This document shows, piece after piece, positions 1 through 11,600 of a stretch of DNA of 64,000 nt. The translations under genes were made by a program, and so were the position numbers. The notes under the pieces are model-generated. The model ran no database searches and was not told the origin of the DNA. It was given only the letters and a program-made list of their open reading frames with translations. Every line of letters starts with the position of its first letter. Position 1 is the first letter of the stretch. Origin of the DNA: Mesaphorura yosii (Eukaryota > Arthropoda > Collembola > Poduromorpha > Tullbergiidae). The stretch is taken from contig WIXG01000275.1 of the NCBI GenBank assembly GCA_009869945.1, positions 43,988 to 107,987 on the forward strand, written 5' to 3'.

Positions 1-2614
1 GTCGTCGTCACAGCCATGCTTTCGTTGTACAGAGATTTTTATGGATGGAAGCACAAAAGTGGGAATGGGACAAGAAAACGGAGGTCAAGCCGGGCACCAG
101 CAATCAATCTCACATTTCTTAAACAAATGAAGTTTCTACTCAGCATAATCATTCCCAAGTTGTGGTGTCCGCAAGTGGGATTGCTCGGACTGCACACCTC
201 ATCGCTTGTCGCGAAGACGTTCCTCTCGATTCACGTGGCGAAACTAGAAGGCAAAATTGTGAGAGAAATTGTAAAAAGGTAAGCAATCAATTTTATTGTA
301 GTGAAACAAGTGGTTTTAGGTAACTTGCCCGAAAAACCATTTGCTCCACATGGACATTTGTTGCCGACGATACACTGAGTTACTTAAGACCAATTGCCTG
401 ATGCTTGTGTTCTAACAAATTAATCGATTAACTTTTTCTTATTTCAATTATTTGTAATAAAACTGACTCACCATTGCAAATGTCCAGTGGAGCAAATGGT
501 TTTTCGGGCAAGTAATTCGAGCAAATGGCAGGAGAGCAAGTTACCGACCACGAAGCAGGTGCATTGCCCATGCATCAGGTTGGTTTTTATTACAGGGATG
601 GATTGGCCTTCATTTCATTGCTCGCTCAATGGATTCTAGTCGCAATCCCAGCCTGCTTCCTAAACTCGTCAATCAAGTTCCTGGAGTCGCGACTCGCTCT
701 CAGTCTCCGTTCACGTTTAGTCGACCATGCGTACCAATCGTACTTCAAGAATCAGGTGTACTACCGCGTTGGGAACTTGGACACGAGAATCCAAAACCCT
801 GATCACAGTCTCACTGAAGACATTTCGTCTTTTGCGAGATCTCTCGCTCGCCTTTACTCGCATATCACGAAGCCAGCGCTGGACGCAGCGTTGGTTTCGT
901 ATGCTCTGGTCACGCGTGCCAAGACAGTTGGCTCCAACTTGTACCTGGGTCCGACGATCGCCTTGAGTGTCATCTATTTCACTGGTCAAATACTCAAAAA
1001 CTGTTCGCCTCGCTTTGGAAAGCTGATTTCGGTCGAAGCTGAACTCAAAGCAAAACTCAGACATGGTCACTCACGGATTGTGATGAACAGCGAAGAGATT
1101 GCATTTTACGGCGGTGACCAAATCGAGAAACGTGGATTGGAAGAAGCGTACAGAAAAGAAATCACACAAAGCAAGAGAATTTATTTTGCAAGGTTGTGGT
1201 ACGTCTTCATCGAGCAATTCTTCATGAAGTACGTCTGGGCTGGAAGCGGAATGGTGCTTGTCGCTATTCCTATCTTGACTGGTAACCATCTCGTGTCGGA
1301 ATTATGTGTTGCGATTATTTATATGGTTCATGGTATGACTTCGATTTCCAGCACGAGGATTAAACAAAGCCGACTCCGGTGAGGCCAATCGAACAGAATA
1401 TTACATGACCACGAAGAATTTGCTGCTGGCTGGGGGAGATGCAGTGGAGAAACTCATGACGAGCTACAAAGAAGTTGGAGAGCTTGCAGGCTACGCTTCA
1501 CGCGTGGCAAACGTTTTTAAAGTCTTCCAACAAGTTGGCAATGGAATGTACGTTCGTGGCAGTGACGAGGGTGACGTCGAACCGGACAAATACATGGAGC
1601 CGCAATTGCAGTTACCAAATGGGAAGTGCGAACCATCCCTCGCACGGAGCGTGTGGACAGAGAGTGCCGTTCCCTCTCACAAGGCGTTGACAAGTTCTGG
1701 CGACTGTAGTCAAGTCACAACGATTGAGCTCAATAACGTCACAATCCTCACACCATGCAACGATGTACTTGTAGAAGATTTTAGTCTGCACATACAGCCC
1801 GACATGCACTTACTGATTACCGGGCCTAATGGGTGTGGAAAATCTTCACTATTTCGAGTGCTCTCGGGTTTGTGGCCCATTTCCAGTGGAACTTTGATCA
1901 GGCCTCCAATTTCCAAGCTGTTCTACATTCCTCAAAGGTAATTTAAACAGAACTTGTGTATTGTGTCAGACCACTAGAAGCGGAAATGCCAAATAGCACT
2001 TTATTATTCGTCCCAGGCCGTACATGTCACTTGGAAACCTCCGAGAACAAATAATTTATCCAGATACATATGAGGTCATGATAGGCAAAGGGTTTACTGA
2101 CCAGTACTTGAGCCTGATCTTGGAAAACGTGCGACTGACATCGATCTTAACGAGAGAAGGTGGCTGGGAAGCGACAAAGGATTGGCAAGACGTACTTTCT
2201 GGAGGTGAAAAACAGAGAATTGGGCTAGCAAGACTTCTCTATCATAAGTAAGTTCTTTTCGTTGTTGCGAGCAGCCTTGTTCGGAACCAATCGTTTCCTT
2301 AATTTGATACTTGATTGTTACTTTTGCATTGCAGGCCTCTTTTCGCCCTGCTAGATGAATGCACCAGTGCAGTGAGTATGGACGTCGAGGACAGCATATA
2401 TTCATTGTAAGTCCATATGAGAACATTCCTGATTTGTGCATAGTGGTGTAACTAATTTATCGTCACTTCTAGAATTCGTGCCAAAGGAATCAGTTTACTG
2501 ACCATATCGCATCGCCCATCACTCTTCAAGCACCATACGCACATTTTAAAGTTTCATGGGGACGGGAATTGGGCATTTGGTGAAATGAACTTGGCAGCTG
2601 AAATTCCTAAATAA
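1..2614 (+). CDS. ABCD: Peroxisomal ABC half-transporter, ABCD1/2 (ALD) type, 5' truncated
   Basis: Half-transporter that would import very-long-chain acyl-CoAs into peroxisomes as a dimer. The gene runs off the left edge. Exons are <1-278, 596-1281, 1352-1937, 2017-2247, 2335-2406 and 2473-2614, and all phases join in frame. The membrane domain is of the ALD kind: an [17 protein letters not shown] segment, then RNPDQ-like [10 protein letters not shown] and the EAA-like [10 protein letters not shown] motif. The nucleotide-binding domain has Walker [10 protein letters not shown], the signature LSGGEKQR, Walker [13 protein letters not shown] and the switch His in ISHRPS. The region around [21 protein letters not shown] resembles ABCD1/ABCD2 more than ABCD3. 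The ATG at 525 lies in an intron and is not a start. An AATAAA at 2683-2688 follows the stop by about 70 bp. The first intron carries an inverted-repeat element. The N-terminal targeting region is outside the window. Confidence 0.93.
324..512. mobile_element. Tourist-like MITE (PIF/Harbinger-type) in ABCD intron
   Basis: A 189-bp element with 36-37 bp terminal inverted repeats. The left arm (324-360) begins CTTGCCCGAAAAACC and the right arm (477-512) is its reverse complement, with a single 1-bp indel. It is flanked on both sides by TAA (321-323 and 513-515), the 3-bp target duplication typical of PIF/Harbinger elements. It has no coding capacity. It accounts for most of the 317-bp intron 279-595; without it the intron would be about 125 bp, like its neighbours. 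Confidence 0.7.
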
Positions 2615-3109
2615 TAAGTTACCAGTTCTTAATGGATATGATTCTTATACTTGACAAAAAACTGACAGCGGACAACGAACAAAATAAAACGTAATTAAAT
2701 CGTATGTGAGATGTTCCTAATTTTATGTACAAGGCACAGACAGTAAACACAAGCACGTAGTCTTGGAAGGCAAACGAGAAAAGAAGAATCACAATCTGCG
2801 ATGAGAGTTGAACACAAAAGGGTTTGTAACAAAGAATTCAAACGACCATCAAGCCAGCGGGAAAACTCTCAAAAATTTCTGTTTTGCGTCTCGCCAAGTT
2901 GATGTTCAAGCGTCAGAATCCATCAGATTTTCGTGCGGAAAGAAAGTAGAAAAAGGTTTGCAAATTATAGAAGAAATTCAACGAACTCCGTGCATACCGA
3001 GGTTGCTAATTAAAACTGTTGTTTTGAAATGAGTATTTCCATTTCACTGTACTCCAAAATCTAGATCAATAGGCTAGATTAAAATTTTGACTATACACGC
3101 TTTGGCAAA
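2615..3109. other. Intergenic, ABCD to POT1-like gene
   Basis: Contains the ABCD 3' UTR with AATAAA at 2683-2688. An open frame at 2808-3032 shows no recognisable domain and no splice partner. The rest is presumably the promoter and 5' UTR of the next gene; I see no other feature. Confidence 0.5.
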
Positions 3110-6100
3110 ATGCTGCTACGATCTAGAACACCGTCACCTACTAAGAAAACGATTCCAAGAAAAGTGCGCGCATCCACGCGCTCCCCGGCCAAAGCCAACG
3201 GAAACCTTGAACCGGTTTGTGGGTGGAGCGCATGGATCCTTTGGAATTCCGAGTTAAGAAAATGGGTAACAGAAAAGACAGCAGAAATTGGACGCAATCG
3301 AAGAAATGGAGCCACATTGAAGAATGAAGTTGTCAAAGCCTGTTTTGATACAGTATCAAGGTTGGGGAAACTAATACCGCACGATGCTCGATCGGCACAC
3401 TTACTGAATGAGGACCCGCGTTCCTTTATTGTTGTAAGTACGCCATGATGCTAAATCTAAGTTATTGCTTTCAGGAGATTGGCTATAGTAAACCAGATTA
3501 TGGGCTACATTATTAGGTACAAATTGTGGAAGAACCTATTGACTGCAGAGACGAGAAGGATAACATCGTCACCAGAACACCGGTTCAAACTCTATTCACT
3601 TGGGACGATGCAAATGGGGTGGAAACTAGCAGTAACGCCAAGATTTTAAACGTGTATTCGGAGTTGGGCGAGTTATCTCATCTTCTGTTTCGTGTTGGAG
3701 ACATCATCTTGCTGAAGGATTCCGCAACAGTTGGAGATGAACATATTTTAATAAATAATAGCTCACAGGAAAGCAGATGCCAAATTCTGTACCTAATGAA
3801 TCAGGTTAGTCGCTAGGAGAATTTTTCAACACCATTGCCCCTCCAGGTCCACCAAGTCGAAGCTGGGGCGACTTGTGGTGTTTAGTATTAGTAATTAAGT
3901 TCTACCATATTTAGGAGTTGGACGAGCCAGCAGACTTCCGTATACCTTTTGGAACTCAAGAATGGAGTTCTTACTTGCGTGGTTGGGTCAAGTATTTCTA
4001 TGTTACGCCTTTAATTGAGAGGGGCTCACAGCGGTGTACACTATTACGAATCGTCCCGCAGCCACAACTTCGTCAAAGTTTATCAGAAAAGGCACAGCTT
4101 TCGGCGTCGACATCATCAGACGTCAACAAGCAAGTCATTAGTGATCTTGCCGAAACTAGAGCAGCTAGAAAACGCAATACATCGTCCTCCTTGCTAGTCC
4201 ACGATGCTAAGAACCGTGAATCGTTTGTTGCGCCAAATGAAAATGATGCTCCAGGAAACCGCGAAGAGGTTCTTCCGAAGAGACGTAGAATAGAAACAGA
4301 CACTGCAGCTGGTCCGATCGTCGGAAGCGAAGAAATGCAACGAAGTAGTTGTAGTCAAGAAAGTCGAAGCCAAATTGTAAGGGGAAATACTTTGAAGGAA
4401 TTGAAAGATCAATACCGAGCCAGCTTAGCAAGGAAGGCAAAAACCAACATTAACACATCCGTAACGGCCAGTGACAGTGAAGCCGGCTCTCATGCCAATG
4501 CTTTAGACGACAATGCTTTCATCGACTCCGACGGCGATGATGATAACATCACCCTACCTAATGACCCTGATTACGAAGTTGAAGATGGCCAAGAAGACTT
4601 TAACCACTTTGACGAAAATACAAGATCAAGACAAGCGTTTACTAACAGACGGTACTCAAACAGAGTCGACGTTCCCCTCGAAGGCGGCTTTATACGTGAA
4701 AGACTGAACGAGAGCTTCGAAGAACAGATTAATGTGGCCAGCACCCCAAGAAAATTGTGGGCCCAACGAGAAGATTGGCATTCTGGTATGAGACCAAAAC
4801 TTTCTAAAGTAAAGCGGTACGAATACAGAAACTTAGCGGATTTAGAGAACGAGCTCCTCCAAGAAGTAGTGGAAAGAACCGTCAGAAAGCAGCAAAATGT
4901 CTACGGAGTAGTGACTACTGTGAAAGTAAATTTAACAAACTCCCTTTACTTCTACATTACTTTGCCTTAAACTTTACATGTTTATATTTTACAGCACTTG
5001 GAGAAAGGAAACTTCCATACCTTTCTTCTTCGAATCATGGATGATTCGGGAAAGCAGAACGTACTGGTTCGACTCTGTACCACAGACCATGACCCAAAAG
5101 TTGGCCCCAAACCTCACCCAAACGACATAATTCGGATTCATCGCGCATGCGTTCAGTTTGAAGGAGCTGAAATGGTAATTAGTACCGCACCACATCATAA
5201 TTATACTCTATTCAGCTACGAAGACACTTTAATTGCCGAGATCGAGATTGCTACGTCAGCAACTACGATTCACTACACGGGTGAGTTCTTGAGTGTTGAC
5301 TTGACTTCTGAGAATCGACAGACAGCCCCACCAAATGGAGAACTCAACTCGGGTTTTTGATTTCAGACGCTGACAAGAAACGAATAATTGATCTAAGAGG
5401 ATTCATCAAGAGGACAATGGAGGAATCTGGTTTTGAACATTCAATTCAAATAGAGGAGGCTAGCCAGAGTCAAGACGACGACGGACAGTCACACGTAGTT
5501 ACCCATGTTCAAGTTCGCAACCATGAAGTCAATGAAGGTGTTTTAAGTGACGATGATGCTTTACGCGGTCAACAACATGAACCCAGAGGACAGATAGGAA
5601 TGGAGGCTCAAGATCAAGAGAGCGGCAGAAATGAAGAGCCAGTTGAGCCTGAAGATTTGCACAGCTCTGGTGAAGTTATTTCCAATCTGAGTGCAATAAT
5701 TGAATCTGAGATAAGGTGATCCACCGTTAAAATAATTATAAGCTACTCGATGGAATTCATATTAACATTATCTGAACTTCTTTGCGTTTGCAGGACACAA
5801 AGTGAAGGCTTTGGAGGCGAAATAAACTATAATGTGAGATACCCTCTACACAGAAGTATCATCTACGAGACTATGAATCCAGATGGTTGCTGTTTGCTGG
5901 AACAATTAACAAAGGATCAGCCAGAATTCAACATGAAGTTTTGGGTATGAAGCTGACATAAATCAACTTCATAATGCAACGGTGGGTTCAATTTATTACA
6001 GTTTAATTTCACACCTTTGCGCTTTAGATGCTGAAGAGTGACTATAATTCGGAGGATGACATTTACATTGCCCGAGTAGTAGATGGAACTAAATCACAAT

Positions 6101-7108
6101 TTCATCGATTTGTTAAGCTCTCTTCTGAAAATGAAGAGGAAGTGGAAATCAAGCCATACGCTTTGTACGAAAGAACAACGACGCCGGACGCCGCTTGTGT
6201 TTATGCCCCTGTTGTGGACGTAGAAATCAAAAATGTATGTAAGAAATAATGAATATATGAATTCATGGAGTATACTCATTAAAATATGTTTTTCTGTCTT
6301 CTGCCAGCTGTCAAAGAATGAACCTCTGGCGGAAAGCCTTCTGACCGTGGTTATGGCCGGACGTGTTCGCTACGTTATGAAGCACGTCACATTAGTTGAC
6401 CAACCCGGCCCATTTACGAGGAAGTTCAGGAATGTAAAATTAGTGGTTGACGCTTTGAAGACTGAACTGATGAGGTAATGTTTAACTGGCTAAATGTTTT
6501 GGAGCGAATTATTTTCAAGAACTGTATCAATCTAAATTTATAATTGCAGATATGAATCATGTGACAAGTTTACTGACATGGAAATCGGTAGCACCAGAAA
6601 CCAGGCTAAAGCTTCGACTTCCAAAAGTGTCTCATTGCCTCCAGTTGCGGAGCAGCGCAAACGCGACTCCGCTCTTCCTTCGGACGATGACAACACGCGA
6701 AGAACACGATCAAGATCACGCTCACAGCCTAAAACTTCCTCTCAAGACTCGTCAGACAAAACATTAGCCAACAAGCCGACTTCATCGGCTGCGTCAAGCA
6801 GTGACGATGACAGCCAATCGTCTTATTACACAGCTGGCCCTTCAAATTCGCAAAATGAAAGTGGTGGTGTTCAGACACGTGACGAAACAGCTGCTCTGTA
6901 TAATATGGAAGTAGTTGAAGAGGTGGATGAGGACGATCGCTTTCGCATGAGGGCACAAGCAGGAGAGGTAGAAACAATTGCAGGAAGAATTGAAAACATT
7001 CCCGTAGCTAACAATCATGCTGGCCGCCCACCAAAGTCATCCGAAGGGATCTTGAGAAGATCTATGCGTTTATTCAAGCAATGGACTTCTGGGGGCGAAC
7101 ACAAATAG
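3110..7108 (+). CDS. POT1-like telomere-end OB-fold protein, N-terminally extended
   Basis: Predicted single-stranded telomeric DNA-binding protein of 1113 aa, in the nucleus. Nine exons: 3110-3433, 3517-3804, 3915-4925, 4995-5280, 5367-5715, 5794-5944, 6028-6234, 6308-6474 and 6550-7108, all phases closing. Residues about 530-660 look like the first POT1 OB fold (Telo_bind): NVYGVVTTVK, then PNDIIRIHRACVQFE, then a helix with DKKRIIDLRGFIK. These correspond in order to NVYGVV, NGDIVRFHR and the closing helix of POT1. Residues about 755-930 could be OB2 (IYIARVVDGTKSQF). Residues about 100-235 hold another OB-like stretch (FRVGDIILLKD, then EWSSYLRGWVKYF). Acidic and Ser-rich linkers lie at about 390-470 and 940-1030. 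AATAAA is at 7253-7258. The gene model is firm; the POT1 assignment rests on motif resemblance only and I could not run a profile search. Confidence 0.62.
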
Positions 7109-7638
7109 GTATAGCTCCATTCTGATGATAATGATAATATTGTATATATTTGCCTTAGAAAAAGACTCTTCTAGCTAAACATGCGCTCAAATAATTACCT
7201 ATTGTATTCTTCTCATTTAGCATAGCGTATTTCCAGAGCCTCGCTTCATGGAAATAAAAATGAAATGAAAAATTCATGATATTTTGTTACAGTATTTTCC
7301 TAAAAATTGAATAAAATTTGAGAAAAACACTTGCTCCATGTGTGTGTGCTTGTGCTGATGAGTTTCGGTCTGTTCTGTCATTTCATTCGAAATTAAATCA
7401 CAATTAACAACGAATCGGGTAGAAATCTCTTTCCAATCGCACCATGTCATAATGAAGATGAGACGATGCAGAGCTCCATGATTGAGTTGTGGGAGCGTTC
7501 AAACACAGGTTACAAACAAAAACTTCTACAGTTCAATTAATTATTGATTTTCAACTTCGGAAAAACTGAAAAGGTTACCTTTAATGCTGTGAAGCTTAAA
7601 GTGTTGTCCTACGCGAGGTGAGTCGCAGTTAACTAACA

Positions 7639-8083
7639 ATGTGGTTCGAAATATTGCCCGCTGCGGGGGCTATCTTCACTTGCATGACCCTTGGAATGTG
7701 GGGGTCTGGTGCGGTATGTAAGCTGTTTCTGGGAAAAGTAAGTTCCTTTTCAAGGTTTTGGTTCCTTTCGTAATTCCTTAATACAATTTCAGTTGCGTTT
7801 TGAGTTTATATTACACAATACATGCTGGTGAAGTTATAATTAATTCATTATCTGACCCGTGATTTGCAGTGGTACATGCGTGATCTGAGGAACAACACAA
7901 CGTACCAAGACTATCTAAGAGATGACAGGATTTCTGGCGACCCGTACAAGATTGTGGTAAGTTTCTTCAATTAATTTCGAGAAATAAATAATGCTTATGC
8001 TTTTCACAAAAAACGAATGGTCATTTATTCTGCTCTTACAGGGCTTGGAAGCACTTCCAGATGCAAATGAAACCAGCAAATAA
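7639..8083 (+). CDS. NDUFA1: NADH dehydrogenase (ubiquinone) 1 alpha subcomplex subunit 1 (MWFE)
   Basis: Small one-helix accessory subunit of mitochondrial complex I, needed for assembly of the membrane arm. Exons 7639-7737, 7870-7956 and 8042-8083 encode 75 aa. The protein starts with the diagnostic MWFEILP. A hydrophobic segment follows (about residues 8-30), then the conserved RDDRISG motif near residue 52, matching the RDRRISG of animal NDUFA1. Length is close to the usual 70 aa. An AATAAA at 8199-8204 ends the transcript, only about 35 bp from the AATAAA signals of the convergent protease gene on the other strand. The short exons hide this gene from simple ORF searches. Confidence 0.92.
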
Positions 8084-8646
8084 GCAATAAGTGTAATTGG
8101 AATTTGCATTGCCCGTCAGTGAAATCGAAATCGAAGTCAATCCAGTCATTCGCTTATATGTAGATATCCGCTCATTTCTCTTTACAAACAGTTAGTTGAA
8201 TAAAGACGTTGTGAATCAAAATGAACAATTCAATTTTATTTATTCAAGGCACAACAAAGTACATTCTAAGGGCTAGACTAACACACACAATTAGACATAA
8301 ATTAGCCTGAGACACGACTTTGTTACATAAGTAACTACAAGAACACTGAATTCATGAACTTGGCATGAATTAGACAGGGTATGGCAAGGCTGATGGGGCA
8401 GTTCTGAACAGCGGCGAAGGTAGGCTTACTTTACTAAAGGTAATCAGACTTCATTAAAGCTTGCCTTAGTAAAGGTATTCCGCAAACATTTCAAGCATAC
8501 ATGACAGTTCTTAAGAAGGAAGCCTTGAGGGATTGAGTACATTTAGCTAGGTTGGTAATTAAGTTCACAACATTTACAGTTTGGCACAATTGGACAAGGT
8601 AAGACAAGGGCGAGAGCGAAGTCAAAATTGGGTTGACCACAAATTC
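8084..8646. other. Convergent 3' region of NDUFA1 and the serine protease
   Basis: No gene seen. The plus-strand AATAAA (8199-8204) and reverse-strand AATAAA signals (as TTTATT at about 8235-8244) lie within 45 bp, so the two transcripts probably end back to back or overlap slightly. The protease 3' UTR would then be about 400 bp. Confidence 0.6.
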
Positions 8647-11600
8647 TTAGATCAAATGCTCTCGAGACAAAGTCCTGACGATCCAGTCACCATACCGTCC
8701 AACTCTTGTGAATACTGCGTAGTGCGAGCTTGAGCATTTTCGCTCAGGCCCCTCGGAACCCTCCTCCGGTATCCCGTACGAGACCAGCCCTTGAATGTAC
8801 CATCTTGTAACTCCTTGCACGGTGGCACGAAAATAAATCCCACCGCCAGAGTCACCATTGCAAACACTGCAAAAGCAAATGATAGATAGATTAATAATCA
8901 TTCGCTGCCGGGCTGTCGTACTTGTCATGAAAGTAATGACTTACTTCGTGCCATTCCGGTACCCTGCGCAGAATGTTGTGGATCTCGTTTGTGACCCGAA
9001 GAAGTCTGGGTGCGAATCTGTGCATTCACTGGCGGAGACAACGGGTAACTCTGTCATGCGCAAGCTGCTTGCCAAAGTGCCGTTCTCAGTTAAGCCCCAT
9101 CCGACGACTGTTCCTTTGTTGCCCTGCGCCAACTGATACCTGGAAGAATCATGTATTGAAGTTATTACGCTTTACATATCAAATCGTAGAGAAATCTCAT
9201 GAAATGCTTACTCTTCTAAGAACGAATTGGACGTTTGTGGGTAGCAGGCGGGTCTGACGTAGTAACTCAACACGGCTGGCTTGTCCATTGCTAATATCGC
9301 GATATCAGAGTCAAGCGCTAAATGGTTGAAGGACTCCTCGACGAAGATTTGTGAAATCAGACGCTTTTGGATAAATGGATCCGCATCTGGCAAGTCTGGA
9401 AGAAGAAAATTAAACATGAGGTTCTGTGCGTCATGAGCGTCTATCTAATTCGATATGTCGACATTTTTATATTCTGGCGAACCTCTATTTTGCTTTCCAA
9501 GATACACCGCAAGCGTGGACGCATTTCGGAGGTAGCCACCAGCAATCGTCACACAATGAGCTGATGTCAAAATTGTTTGTTCCGTGATTAGAGAACCGCC
9601 ACAAATATATTTCAGCTCGCCTGCTCAAACGAAATAAATAAGTTGACAGTTAGAAGTGTCCAATGGAGTGGCCTTATCCAAAACTAATTTACTTCCAATC
9701 CAAATGTAGAGCCCCACATGCCATGGCCACTGGCCTCTCATACTAGCCTGACCATTCAAGATGTATGGTGTCTTTGCTCCCTCTGAGACTCCACAATCTG
9801 GTACACACGTAAACTGGTTCTGGACCCCAGGCGACCACTGCCCGTCCTTGTCACACTTCTCGTAGTGCGTGGGCAGATCTCCGGCCGGACGATAATACGG
9901 CGAGCACGTGAACCTCGCTTCAACACCAACTTTTTGAGGCTCGTGACAAGATTTGATCTCTAGGTTCTTTGGATCAATGCATTCAATGTGCACGCCACGC
10001 GTAGGCGTAAGCGGGGTACAACGAGCTTGGAAATCACGAGGAATCAGACCACCAAGCCCATAGCGAACATCAAGAACTGAAAATGGTAGGTTGCAAGCAA
10101 TTAGAAACTTTGCAGACCAAGTCATTTCGATGCAGACTATTCCTAAGTCTTACTTGGTTCACAAGTGGGCGGCGGACTCGTCCAACTTCCGGACCTGGTG
10201 CAAGCTACGGAAATTGGTCCATTCAGCAAATAGCCAGCGCTGCATTCAAAAATCACTTGCGCTCCGTAAGGCACTGTGGTTGTATTCCTTTGACAGTATT
10301 CTGCATCCGGATTCGATCGGCATGACGTAATTGTCGCGATTGCATTTCTCGGGACTTTCGGAAGAGTGCAATTGCGAATCGAATTCAACTTCTCGAAACT
10401 GCGTTGAATATTGTCGAGACCCACGATGGCAGGCTTTCCTTGTCGGTGTGGAGGAAGAACCGTTGGCGCATCCACATCACCTTGAGACGAGGTCGCAGTG
10501 CTCGGAAGTGTGAAATGTGTTGCATTTTCGGGATCCTCCGAAATGTCAGGCTGAGTGAAAAGCTGTGAATTGCTGCTGCTCGTGCTTGTACGGCTTTGTT
10601 CTTCTGCTGCGTCAATAATCTCGTATCGCGGTGAGTTCGTCGTCGCTCTGTTTTCTGACTGTGATGCTGAAATTGGTGCAAGCGTGGGTCTTCGAGTCAG
10701 AGACAACATCGATTTGATTGGCTGATAACTCTCGAACACAAACTGATCTCCGTCATCGCGTCCATTGCGTACTGATTCGCTAAGCTCTTGCGCCCTGTCC
10801 CACATCACCTGCATACGTGCCCGGGTTATCAAACAGAGTTCGGGAACTTCGTCCGAACCATCTGCGCAATTCTTCCAGTTGTCACAACTGGAAAGAATTT
10901 CAAATTCTTCAGTATGGTTTTCATGATCATTCAACAATGCGACCAAGCAATGAGCTTACATTTTCCGTTCCGAAATACATCCTCCATATTTGCACATGAA
11001 CTGATTCGGCCCACATCTTCGTTTACGACAAACGTCCGTAGTCTCATCGGATCCTGCGCCCAATGTTTTTATGAACGAATTAGTACGGGTGGGAATTTAT
11101 GAGATGAATTTTCCACAACATACCGTCTGGACAGTGAATTCTTCCATCACAGAGCTTAAAGTCGGGAATACAGGCTCCGTATTTACAGCGAAATTGACCT
11201 GGGAGGCAACTAGAATGAAAAACAATAAATTGTTGACAAGCCTCCTCAACAGCTTGAGGTGTCTTTCCAAGAAACCGCAAAGATTCTATTCCATTAATTA
11301 CCTGTTCCCACCGCAAATGTGTTCTGACTCATCACTTCCATCGAGGCTATAAATTACGAGAAGATTCGCTTGGTTAAGTCTTACTGTTATGAGGTTATGC
11401 AAATGAAGCGGTCGAGACTAATTTATTGCAATTGCTCACCAATTGATGGCTCCATCGCATACTCGGGAAATTGGAATACACCCTCCGTACTGGCATTGGA
11501 AGACGCCCACTTTCTTAACTACGCTCGCGCTGCAATTAAGAATGAGAACATGGAGTATGCCATTAAAATACGTACATCGAGGCTAGGCACTCGTGTTACG

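Noticed and set aside
525-595. Start codon at 525 for the ABC transporter exon
   Set aside because: The acceptor at 594-595 joins in frame with the exon ending at 278 (giving KRDGLAF as in ABCD proteins); 525-595 is intron.
2808-3032. Open frame between the ABCD and POT1-like genes
   Set aside because: No recognised domain, weak context, likely 5' UTR or promoter of the next gene.
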